This document shows positions 36,115-43,597 of a stretch of DNA of 64,000 nt, piece by piece. Where the stretch lies: assembly GCA_049975345.1 (NCBI GenBank), contig JBNGDP010000006.1:6393-70392 (forward strand). The letters run 5' to 3'. Numbering within the stretch: position 1 is the stretch's first letter; every line of letters starts with the position of its first letter. Source of the DNA: Oceanipulchritudo sp049975345 (lineage in GTDB: Bacteria > Verrucomicrobiota > Verrucomicrobiia > Opitutales > Oceanipulchritudinaceae). The notes beneath the pieces are model-generated. The model was not told the DNA's origin, did no database searches, and saw only the letters and a program-made list of their open reading frames with translations. The position numbers were made by a program, and so were the translations under genes.

Positions 36115-36788
36115 AGAGCATCAACGAACAATTGAAGACGATCATCATCGAGGACCAGCAACTCGGGATCGATCTGATCCGCCAGTGCCTGACGGACAAA
36201 TTCGAGCTGGTGGCCACCTGCCAGACGATCAAGGAGGGTTGGAAAGCCTTCGAGAAGCACCAGCCGGAAGCAGTCATTCTGGACATCGAGCTACCCGACG
36301 GCAGCGGGCTGGACCTTGCCAACAGGATGCTGAAGGTGAATCCCAAGCTGCGCATCCTGGGTGTCTCGGGACGGACCGACGAGTATACCCTCTACCGGGT
36401 TTTCATGACCGGCCTCTTCGGTTTCGTCGACAAGAACACGGAATCGATCGAGGAGTTGAAAAAGGCCGTGGCCCAGATGGGCGAGGGGAACTGCTACTAC
36501 GCGGCGACGGTCCAGCAGAACATGCTCATCCAGAAGACGGACCCGAACGCCTTCTCAAAGATCCTCACGGAGCGCGAGCAGGAGTTGATGCGCTACATCG
36601 GGGCCGGCGCGTCCAACGAGAGGATCGCCGAACAGCTGAACCTGCGCCCGGTCAGTGTGCAGAACCACAAGGCCCGGATCATGCGCAAGCTGAACCTGCA
36701 CACGACGGTCGACCTGATCCGGTACGCCATGCAGAAGGGCTTCGTCAACCAGACGGACTTCCAGAATCCCGACAAGGACAGGAAATAG
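36111..36788 (+). CDS. NarL/FixJ-family response regulator with LuxR-type HTH
   Basis: The 225-residue regulator has a receiver (TIIIEDQQLGIDLIRQ; phosphorylatable Asp in AVILDIELPDGSG near residue 58) and a C-terminal LuxR HTH (LTEREQELMRYIGAGASNER, then VQNHKARIMRKLNLHT). I chose the GTG at 36111, which overlaps the kinase stop as GTGA and has GGAGG 5 bp upstream; a GTG at 36099 is possible. Translational coupling to the kinase makes it the likely final acceptor of the kinase-receiver-Hpt phosphorelay. Its targets are unknown; the divergent peptide-YcaO unit is the most attractive local candidate. Confidence 0.93.
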   Translation: MKSINEQLKTIIIEDQQLGIDLIRQCLTDKFELVATCQTIKEGWKAFEKHQPEAVILDIELPDGSGLDLANRMLKVNPKLRILGVSGRTDEYTLYRVFMTGLFGFVDKNTESIEELKKAVAQMGEGNCYYAATVQQNMLIQKTDPNAFSKILTEREQELMRYIGAGASNERIAEQLNLRPVSVQNHKARIMRKLNLHTTVDLIRYAMQKGFVNQTDFQNPDKDRK

Positions 36789-36789
36789 C

Positions 36790-36806
36790 GGGGCCTGGGC
36801 CGCCCC
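36790..36806. terminator. GC-rich hairpin between convergent genes
   Basis: GGGGC and GCCCC form a 5-bp stem around a 7-nt loop in the 25-bp gap between the NarL regulator and araD, followed by TGTCGTTT on the plus strand. It may serve as a bidirectional terminator, but the T-run is weak. Confidence 0.4.
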
Positions 36807-36813
36807 TGTCGTT

Positions 36814-37521
36814 TCACTTCTGCCCGTAGTAGGCTCCGGACCCGTGCTTGCGCAGAAAGTGCCTGTCGAGAAGGGCGCGGGAGATCCCGCCGGCGGCAGG
36901 CCCGAGGGCCAGGGTCTTCAGGGCCATGTCGGCGCAGATTTCAAGGGCTTCGGCATATTCAACCGCCCTGGCGGCGGTGGTGTTCCAGACGAAGGGGCCA
37001 TGCCCGCGCACCAGCACGGCCGGAACATCCAGGGGCCGGATCCCGCGGAAGCGCTCGAGAATGACGTTGGCGGTTTCCCATTCATAGTTTCCCCTGATTT
37101 GCTCCCCGGTCATTTCCCGGGTCACGGGCACCGGACCGTGAAAATGATCGGCGTGGGTGGTGCCGAGGCAGGGAATCTCCCTGCCGGCCTGGGCAAAGGC
37201 GACCGCGGAGCGTGAATGGGTGTGCACGACGGAGCGAACCCCGGCCTCGGCAAAGGCCATGAAGAGGCGCCGGTGCGTCGGCGTGTCGGAGGATGGATTG
37301 AGCGCTCCCTCGACGATTTTTCCTTCCAGGTCGAGGAGGACCATGTCGGAGGGTTTCAACTCATCATAAGGAACCCCGCTCGGCTTGATGGCGAACACCC
37401 CTGTTTCCGTGTCAAGCACACTCACGTTGCCGAAAGTGAGGTCCACCAGCCCGGTCCTTGGCAGACACTTGTTCGCCTCGCAGCACTCCTCCCGGATCCC
37501 CTGGTAGCGGTCTGTATTCAT
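36814..37521 (-). CDS. araD: L-ribulose-5-phosphate 4-epimerase
   Basis: The 235-residue class II aldolase/epimerase contains FGNVSVLDTETGVFAIKPSG at the N-terminus, the zinc-binding SVVHTHSRSAVAFAQAG near residue 97 and TTHADHFHGPVP near 121, the AraD-specific ADHFHG block. It interconverts L-ribulose-5-phosphate and D-xylulose-5-phosphate. It follows araB by 16 bp, giving an araB-araD unit. L-arabinose isomerase (araA) and an AraC/GntR-type regulator are not in the window. The pathway may feed on arabinose from the glycan-degrading genes or on L-ribulose made elsewhere. Confidence 0.94.
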   Translation of the reverse strand: MNTDRYQGIREECCEANKCLPRTGLVDLTFGNVSVLDTETGVFAIKPSGVPYDELKPSDMVLLDLEGKIVEGALNPSSDTPTHRRLFMAFAEAGVRSVVHTHSRSAVAFAQAGREIPCLGTTHADHFHGPVPVTREMTGEQIRGNYEWETANVILERFRGIRPLDVPAVLVRGHGPFVWNTTAARAVEYAEALEICADMALKTLALGPAAGGISRALLDRHFLRKHGSGAYYGQK

Positions 37522-37537
37522 ACTGCAGCTACAATTC

Positions 37538-39214
37538 TCAATTGCTTCCGGCTTTCGCCTGGCGTGCCTTGATAGCGAGCAGCGCTTTCATGACACCGCC
37601 GAGATCGGCCTTCGTGCACACGCCGCCGAAGGCGTCGTGGACCTCCTTGTAGAGGGCGAAGAGCTCGTTGTAAACGGCGTGGTTTTGCGGATCGGGCTTG
37701 TAAACGATGTCCTTGACGCGGGTCATGGCGGCCTGGGCGGCGGGATAATCCGCATAGGCTCCGGCCACGACGGCGCCGCCGATGGCCGCCCCGAGAGCGC
37801 AGGCCTGGGAGGAGGCGGAGACCAGCATCTCGCTGTTGGTCACATCGGCGTAAATCTGCATCAGCATGGGATTCTTCTCGGCGATGCCGCCGGCGCAGAT
37901 GATGCGCTCGACCGGCACCCCGTATTCGGCGATCCGATCGAGGATCATGCGGGCCCCGAAGGCGCTGGCCTCGATGAGGGCGCGGTAGACCTCGGCGGCG
38001 CTGGTGTGCAGGGTCTGCCCGAGGATGAGCCCGGTCAGGCGCTGGTCGACCAGGACGGTGCGGTTGCCGTTGTTCCAGTCGAGGGCCAGAAGGCCGCTCT
38101 GGCCGGGTTTCATTCCCTCCACTTCCCTTGTGAATTCCACGTGTTTCCGGTCGTCTCCTTCGCAGACCACCTCGACCCACCATTTGAACAGGTCGCCGAC
38201 CGCGCTCTGGCCGGCCTCGATGCCGTAGAACCCGGGCAGGATGGCGCCCTTGACGATGCCGCAGATCCCGGGAATGTCGGCCACCTCCTTTTCGGCGGAG
38301 ACGACCCCGCAATCGCAGGTGGAGGTTCCGATGACCTTGACGAGGGTGCCCTCCCGGACCCCGCAACCGATCGCCCCGTAGTGGACGTCCATCTCCCCGA
38401 TGGCGATGGGGATACCAACGGACAGGCCGAGGCGGGAAGCCCATTCCTCCGAGAGCTGGCCGGCCTTCACGGAGGCGTCGTGGGCCTTCTCGTAGAGCCG
38501 GTCCCGCAAGTCGGCCAGCTTCGGATCAAGCAGCGAGAGAAACTCCTTGTCCGGGAGGCCGTTCCAGTCATCCGCATAGAGGGCCTTGTGTCCGGCCATG
38601 CAGACCCCGCGGACGATTTCGGAGGGATCGCTGATTCCGGCCAGCCGGGCGGGGATCCAGTCGGCGAACTCGACCCAGCTGTGGGCGGCCTCGAATACCG
38701 CGGGGTCGGTTTTCAGGCAGTGCCAGATCTTGCTCCAGAACCACTCCGAGGAATAGGTGTTTCCGCACTTGGCGACGTATTCCGGCCGGAGCCTGCGGGC
38801 GAGGGAGGTGATGGCCTCCGCCTCGGCATGGCTGGTGTGGTCCTTCCACAGCCAGCACTGGGCGTTCAGGTTTTCCCGGAACGCGGGCAGCATGCCGAGG
38901 GCCTCGTTCTTGTCATTCACCGGAATGGGACTGGAACCGGTGGTGTCCACCCCGATCCCGATCACTTTCTGCGGGCTGAATTCCGGATCCGCGCCCGCGG
39001 CCTTGAGGGCCTCGCGCACGGAAACTTCCAGTCCCTGCAGATAATCCCCCGGATGCTGGCGGGCCAGGTTATGGTCGGCCGGATCGAGAAGGATGCCCTG
39101 CCTGCCGCCGGGGTAATTGAACACATGCGCACCGAGCTCCTTGCCATCCGCAACCCGCACGACCAGCGCGCGGACGGAATTGGTGCCGTAATCCAGTCCA
39201 AGGGTGTAACTCAT
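37538..39214 (-). CDS. araB: Ribulokinase
   Basis: The 558-residue FGGY kinase starts YTLGLDYGTNSVRALVV, the first phosphate-binding loop, and has GIGVDTTGSSPIPVN near residue 87, which is typical of AraB. The middle carries CGNTYSSEWFWSKIWHCLK and IAIGEMDVHYGAIGCGV. The C-terminal ATP block is near GARMILDRIAEYGVPVERII. Its length matches L-ribulokinase at about 560 residues. It phosphorylates L-ribulose to L-ribulose-5-phosphate, the substrate of the adjacent AraD. The 234-bp upstream gap holds its probable promoter plus a remnant of another gene on the opposite strand. Confidence 0.95.
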   Translation of the reverse strand: MSYTLGLDYGTNSVRALVVRVADGKELGAHVFNYPGGRQGILLDPADHNLARQHPGDYLQGLEVSVREALKAAGADPEFSPQKVIGIGVDTTGSSPIPVNDKNEALGMLPAFRENLNAQCWLWKDHTSHAEAEAITSLARRLRPEYVAKCGNTYSSEWFWSKIWHCLKTDPAVFEAAHSWVEFADWIPARLAGISDPSEIVRGVCMAGHKALYADDWNGLPDKEFLSLLDPKLADLRDRLYEKAHDASVKAGQLSEEWASRLGLSVGIPIAIGEMDVHYGAIGCGVREGTLVKVIGTSTCDCGVVSAEKEVADIPGICGIVKGAILPGFYGIEAGQSAVGDLFKWWVEVVCEGDDRKHVEFTREVEGMKPGQSGLLALDWNNGNRTVLVDQRLTGLILGQTLHTSAAEVYRALIEASAFGARMILDRIAEYGVPVERIICAGGIAEKNPMLMQIYADVTNSEMLVSASSQACALGAAIGGAVVAGAYADYPAAQAAMTRVKDIVYKPDPQNHAVYNELFALYKEVHDAFGGVCTKADLGGVMKALLAIKARQAKAGSN

Positions 39215-39323
39215 CAGTCCCCATGCCTAGGGGAACAGGGGAATTTCGCAAACAAAAGAACAGGCAAAATTCCCTTTATGGAAGGGTCGAACTCTGCCAT
39301 TGTGTATTAAATGGGGCCCGTAA

Positions 39324-39443
39324 ACAGGGGTTGAGGTCGCTGGCCGGCCTGATCCGTTTGATGGATGGCTGAACTGGGCGCTGGGGATTCCCCTTGTGCT
39401 CTTGATGTTTACAATTATGAATCGCGTTAAAAAGGAGTTATAA
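39324..39443 (+). pseudogene. C-terminal remnant of a membrane protein
   Basis: After a TAA at 39321 the frame is open to TAA at 39441-39443 and reads PDPFDGWLNWALGIPLVLLM... ending MNRVKKEL. This is a helix with a basic cytoplasmic tail, as at the end of a transporter. There is no start codon at a sensible place. The stop is only 5 bp before the PIG-L start, the spacing of a genuine operon junction. The most likely story is that the rest of a transporter gene was deleted and its last codons remain. The upstream neighbour is araB, so a lost sugar transporter is possible, but this is inference. Confidence 0.4.
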
Positions 39444-39448
39444 GGAAC

Positions 39449-40276
39449 GTGGAGTTATCCCAGCAGCATGCCTCCCTGTGGATTCCGGATGGGGTTTCCG
39501 AGGAGGCGGCCCTTCGTCGCACCACGCATCTGGGAATCGGGGCGCACGCGGATGATCTCGAATTCATGGCTTACTCGGGGATCGCGGAGTGTTTTGACCG
39601 GGCCGACAAATGGTTCGGCGGGGTGACCGTGACGAACGGGGCCAATCCGCCGAGGAGCGGACCTTATGCGGAATGCACCGCCCATGAGATGGCCGACATC
39701 CGCAGCCGCGAACAGGTGGAAGCGGCGCGGATCGGATCCTACGGATTCCAGGCACAGCTTTTTCATGACAGTGCGGTTGTCCGCGCGGTTGATCCAGCGG
39801 TGGTCGCCGATCTTGAATCCCTTCTCACGGCGAGCCGCCCGGAAGTGCTGTATCTGCATCAGCCCTTCGACAAGCACCCGACCCACATCGGCGTTTTGAA
39901 ATGCTCCTTGGCCGCCTTGCTGAATCTCCCTCCGAAGCACAGGCCGCGAAAGGTGTACGGCTGCGAGGTGTGGCGCGGCCTGGACTGGGTTCCGGGAAAA
40001 TGCAAGGTGGCGCTTCCGACGCACGCCCATCCGGAGCTGGCAAGGAAGCTCATGCAGTGTTTCCGTTCACAAATCAAGGGGGGGAAACGCTACGATCTGG
40101 CCGTTCCTGGCCGCTGGCTGGCCAATGCCACCTTTTATCAATCCCATGCCGTTGATGTCATGGAAAGCCTTGCCTGGGGGCTGGATCTGACCCCGATGAT
40201 CCAACCTGGGGGACCTGGTCTGAAGGCCTACCGCAGCCAAATCCTGAGGGCTTTCGAGGAGAGCCTGCTCGATTAG
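39449..40276 (+). CDS. PIG-L/LmbE-family deacetylase
   Basis: The 275-residue product has the family's zinc-binding motif GIGAHADDLEFMAYSG near residue 31, the A-H-x-D-D site. The third ligand lies in HQPFDKHPTHIGVLKC near 136, the HxxH block. Family members remove N-acetyl groups from GlcNAc-type sugars such as GlcNAc-PI, mycothiol/bacillithiol precursors and chitobiose. The start is GTG 39449 with aagga just upstream. It probably lost its operon partner, because the tail of a membrane protein ends 5 bp upstream. Its stop overlaps that of the convergent DUF2147 gene in TTAG. The substrate is unknown. Confidence 0.85.
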   Translation: MELSQQHASLWIPDGVSEEAALRRTTHLGIGAHADDLEFMAYSGIAECFDRADKWFGGVTVTNGANPPRSGPYAECTAHEMADIRSREQVEAARIGSYGFQAQLFHDSAVVRAVDPAVVADLESLLTASRPEVLYLHQPFDKHPTHIGVLKCSLAALLNLPPKHRPRKVYGCEVWRGLDWVPGKCKVALPTHAHPELARKLMQCFRSQIKGGKRYDLAVPGRWLANATFYQSHAVDVMESLAWGLDLTPMIQPGGPGLKAYRSQILRAFEESLLD

Positions 40277-40719
40277 GAACCGGCAACGGGCTCCCAGGTC
40301 TGGGTGCGTCCAAGGAGGGAGAATCCGACAAATCCACGAACTTCCAGCCTGCCGTCCTCGCGCAGGTGGAGTTTTGCCTTGTACACCTTTCCGTTCTTGG
40401 GATCGATGATTTGACCGCCCTTCCAATCGCCATCCCCGGTTTCCTTGAGCCCCCACAAGATGACCATACCGAGGACCGGTTTCCCCTTGCGCTCGCCCGG
40501 ACAATTGTCGCAAAGCGGATTGGGCCCGCGGTCGCTGTGCAGGATCTCGATGACCCTCCCCTCCAGTTTTCCGTCACTGTCCAGGTAGAGGGTGACGATG
40601 GATTTGGTCTTTCCCGTCTCGTCATCAATCGTGCGCCAGTCCCCAAGGACCGAACCGGCCGCGAGCAGACCCGTTCCGGCCGAGAGGAGCACCCATACAA
40701 GGAGCGTGCGGAGTTTCAT
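40273..40719 (-). CDS. DUF2147-family exported protein
   Basis: The 148-residue protein from ATG 40719 (an in-frame ATG at 40731 would add four residues) has a signal peptide MKLRTLLVWVLLSAGTGLL. The mature part is a small beta-barrel-like domain matching DUF2147: GDWRTIDDETGKTKSIVTLY, then VLGMVILWGLKETGDG and IIDPKNGKVYKAKLHL. Two cysteines in DNCPG context may be paired. The family is secreted or periplasmic and of unknown function; some members sit in stress or host-interaction loci. Its stop overlaps the PIG-L stop by design of the convergent pair (TTAG at 40273-40276). Confidence 0.8.
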   Translation of the reverse strand: MKLRTLLVWVLLSAGTGLLAAGSVLGDWRTIDDETGKTKSIVTLYLDSDGKLEGRVIEILHSDRGPNPLCDNCPGERKGKPVLGMVILWGLKETGDGDWKGGQIIDPKNGKVYKAKLHLREDGRLEVRGFVGFSLLGRTQTWEPVAGS

Positions 40720-40785
40720 GTCCCGATTCAACCGACCGGGCTGCCGGCGGTCAATCCGGATGGTCGGGAAATTTGATCAAGGGAT

Positions 40786-41772
40786 GTGACCGCGGCCGGG
40801 GAGGGTTTCTCGGTCTTCCCCTACGTGGCGGCCATCATGGTCCAGCTGCAGGGGGCGCAGGCCGCCGGGGAACGTGTTCTCAGTCTCCTCGCCACGGAAC
40901 CGGAAATCAAGGATTCCCCTGAAGTTGTTCGTCGGATCAGGGAGGTTTCAGCCAATCCGGGCCGGTTTCCGGCCGCGGCGCCTGACGGGGATTCCCCCTT
41001 GATCGGGCGGATCGAATTCCGCGGGGTTGGTTTTGCCTATGAGGAAAAAGAGCCGGTTCTTGAGAATTTCAACCTGACGGTGGAACCCGGCGAGACGATC
41101 GCCCTTGTGGGGGCCAGCGGAGGCGGCAAAAGCACCATCGTCAGTCTTCCGGCACGGTTTTACGAACCGACGGCGGGCGGAATCTACCTTGACGGGATCG
41201 AATACCGGCAGCGCTCGCTCGCCTGGTACCAGTCCAATTTCGGGATTGTTTTGCAGTCCCCGCATCTCTTTTCGGGAACGGTCAAGGAGAATATCCTGTA
41301 CGGGCGGCTCGGGGCCACGGATGCGGAAGTTGAACAGGCCGCGCGCATGGCCAATGCGCACGCCTTTATCGAGAAACTGGAGAAGGGCTACGATACCCCT
41401 GTCGGGGAGGGGGGCAAGCGCCTCTCCACCGGCCAGAAGCAACTCGTTTCCTTTGCCCGGGCGATTCTTGCCAATCCGCAGGTTTTCATCATGGACGAGG
41501 CGACCTCCTCGATCGACACGGAGACGGAGGCGCTGATCCAGACGGGCCTGCAGAGGATCCTGCGCGGTCGGATCAGCTTTGTCATCGCCCACCGGCTCTC
41601 GACGATCCGCTCCGCCGACAAGATCCTTGTCATCGACCGGGGCAAAATCCTCGAGCAGGGTTCCCACAGCGAGCTCATTTCGCGGAAGGGCCATTACCAT
41701 GCCCTCTACACGCGCCGATTTCGCCGGGAGACCGAGGGCAGGGCGCTCGACATGGTGGGGACGAGGGACTAG
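40786..41772 (+). pseudogene. ABC exporter lacking its transmembrane domain (truncated)
   Basis: The frame opens after a TGA at 40774 and gives 328 residues that begin at the very end of an ABC-exporter membrane domain (FPYVAAIMVQLQGAQAAGER, LLATEPEIKDSP). A complete nucleotide-binding domain follows: Walker A GASGGGKST, Q-loop LQSPHLFSGTVKENI, signature LSTGQKQ, Walker B VFIMDEATSSID and H-loop IAHRLST. About 250-300 residues carrying six membrane helices are missing, so it cannot work as a normal half-transporter. It is most likely a 5'-deleted pseudogene. The adjacent remnant at 39324 suggests the same stretch has been rearranged. It might still be expressed as a soluble ATPase. Confidence 0.75.
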
Positions 41773-42956
41773 TCCTTGTATGGATCCCATTCATCCTCTC
41801 CGGCCATGGCGACCCCGAGGGGGCGGAGGGTGTGGAGGACGCGGAGGGTGTCCTTGTGGAATGCAAGGACTTCCCTGAGGCGCTTGTAGCAGTGGGGGGA
41901 TTCGTCGGTACCCGCCCCGCGGAGGACGACGCCCTTTTTATCGACCCAGTCCAGCATCATCCGGCGGGAGATTTCCCCGCGGCTGGTGTGGACCTTGCGC
42001 CCGTGCCGCCAGCGGCTCTTCCCGCTGGCCCGGGTCCGGCTCATGACCCGGCCGGCCCCGTGGACAGTGGAAAACAGGGCAAGGGCGGATTCCGCTGACG
42101 GCACGCCCTCGACGATGACGGAATCGTCCCCCATGGAGCCGCCGATGAATCCGCGCTGGCCCGGAAAGGCCGGGGTGGCGCCCTTGCGGACGACCCAGAG
42201 CTTTTCCCCGCGGTGCTCCTCCAGCCACGCGAAGTTGTGGTGATTGTGCACCTCCTCCAGAATGTCAGCCCCGAGGATTTGCGCCACCCGCCGGCAGACC
42301 CAGTCCCGACCGGCATAGGCATACCGGCCGGCCAGTTTCATGCAGGCGAGGTATTCCTCCCCGAGGTTCGACTTTACCGGGATGAGTGTAGGAGGAACAT
42401 GGATACCTTCCTTGCCCCCCGCCGCCTTGAGGAAGTGGGTGGCCAGCTTGTGACCCAGGCCGCGCGAGCCGAAGTGGACCCCGATCCAGATCGCGCCGGT
42501 TTCGTCCTCGAAGACATCCACATAGTGGTTGCCGCTGCCGACGGTCCCCAACTGGTCGTGGGCCAGCTGGCGCAGGGACGCCGCGGCCGGGATGTCCCAG
42601 GCCGGGTCATCATGCAGGAGGGGGTGGTCGATCGGCTCCTTGTTCCTGCGCCCGACCCCGAAGGAAATGGTGTCGAAAATCTCGTCCATTATTTCCCCGA
42701 TGTTCCCCTTCACGGTCTCCGGATCCGCATCGAGCCGCACGGCCTTGTTTCCGCAGGCGATGTCGAACCCGACCCCGGAAGGGGAGATCTTGTCGCGGTA
42801 GGCCACGACTCCGCCGATCGGCATGGAATAGCCGACGTGGTGGTCCGCCATCAGGGCCGCGCGCACGCCCGTTTCCCGGCATACCTTGATCTGCCGGACG
42901 GCGTCCTCAAGCGGCTCCCCCCAGACGGGAATGTTGCTGATCATTTGGTGGGACAT
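41769..42956 (-). CDS. rtcB: RtcB RNA-splicing ligase
   Basis: The 395-residue protein has the RtcB signature segments. ALMADHHVGYSMPIGGV lies near residue 35. SGVGFDIACGNKAVRL near 60 has the Mn-binding Asp and Cys. GTVGSGNHYVDVF and IGVHFGSRGLGH hold the metal histidines. STVHGAGRVMSR near 300 includes the His that becomes guanylylated. RtcB joins 2',3'-cyclic phosphate and 5'-OH RNA ends using GTP and acts in RNA repair. No rtcA, rtcR or archease gene is adjacent. Its stop overlaps that of the truncated ABC gene in CTAG (41769-41772). Confidence 0.95.
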   Translation of the reverse strand: MSHQMISNIPVWGEPLEDAVRQIKVCRETGVRAALMADHHVGYSMPIGGVVAYRDKISPSGVGFDIACGNKAVRLDADPETVKGNIGEIMDEIFDTISFGVGRRNKEPIDHPLLHDDPAWDIPAAASLRQLAHDQLGTVGSGNHYVDVFEDETGAIWIGVHFGSRGLGHKLATHFLKAAGGKEGIHVPPTLIPVKSNLGEEYLACMKLAGRYAYAGRDWVCRRVAQILGADILEEVHNHHNFAWLEEHRGEKLWVVRKGATPAFPGQRGFIGGSMGDDSVIVEGVPSAESALALFSTVHGAGRVMSRTRASGKSRWRHGRKVHTSRGEISRRMMLDWVDKKGVVLRGAGTDESPHCYKRLREVLAFHKDTLRVLHTLRPLGVAMAGEDEWDPYKD

Positions 42957-43102
42957 CGGTTTTGTTCGCAGATTTTGTATCCACCGATCACAGATTCTCG
43001 CAGAACTTTCCTTTATGCTTGTTCCCTAATGGATTCATTTTTCCCGGATTTAAATCATACGAATCTGCGGCAATCCCTGCAATCCGCGGATTTTCATTTC
43101 TT
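42957..43102. repeat. Degenerate CGCAGATT-type repeats in the rtcB upstream gap
   Basis: The gap holds several copies of CGCAGATT or its complement (near 42967 and 42990, with AATCTGCGG near 43068 and AATCCGCGG near 43085), partly as inverted repeats. The pattern resembles low-information intergenic repeats seen in many environmental genomes. No gene is apparent. Confidence 0.4.
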
Positions 43103-43522
43103 TCATGGGGCCGGCAGAATCAACGGTCGGTGGTGGACCCTGGCGCGCAGCCACTGGATCGAATTGCGGATGCGGGGAACCCGCACGAGGCGGATCTGGA
43201 GCCGTCGCTTGCCGGGAAAGTCAATCAGGCCCAGTCCGATGACCATGGTCAGGATCCCCTGGCCGGGCAGCAGGAGCAGCAGCAGCCCCGCCAGCAGAAG
43301 GAAGGCGCCAAGCAAATTCTTCAGCCCGTGCAGCCCCTTCCGCAAGGGTCCCCGCTCCAGCGGGCCCGCGCTCAAACGGACAAAGTAATCCTCCGGCATC
43401 CAGGCGACGATCACCGGCACCGCCACCAGGCTTCCCAGAAACATCAGCATCCCCGTTCCCCCCAGCCAGGCCAGGAGGACCTCGTTCTCGCGGAGCCAGT
43501 GCACCATCTCCACACTTTCCAT
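43103..43522 (-). CDS. PGPGW-type transmembrane protein
   Basis: The product is about 139 residues from ATG 43522; a TTG at 43549 is an alternative. There are three hydrophobic segments: LLAWLGGTGMLMFLGSLVAVP, the long LLGAFLLLAGLLLLLLPGQG and ILTMVIGLGLIDFPGKRR. The loop-plus-helix LLLPGQGILTMVIGL...DFPGK matches the PGPGW family of small membrane proteins of unknown function, with PGQG instead of PGPG. It ends with a basic cytoplasmic tail. It is divergent from the secreted protein at 43598. Confidence 0.75.
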   Translation of the reverse strand: MESVEMVHWLRENEVLLAWLGGTGMLMFLGSLVAVPVIVAWMPEDYFVRLSAGPLERGPLRKGLHGLKNLLGAFLLLAGLLLLLLPGQGILTMVIGLGLIDFPGKRRLQIRLVRVPRIRNSIQWLRARVHHRPLILPAP

Positions 43523-43597
43523 GATGGCAGGTTTCCCATCTTCAATCAATCATTGCCTTTTCTTCAGAGAGGCCATTTAGATGGGTTCGCATTCCCC

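Noticed and set aside
42962..43597. Long open frame before the secreted protein at 43598
   Set aside because: It runs over the opposite-strand membrane protein and the repeat-rich gap; the signal peptide at 43598 marks the real start.
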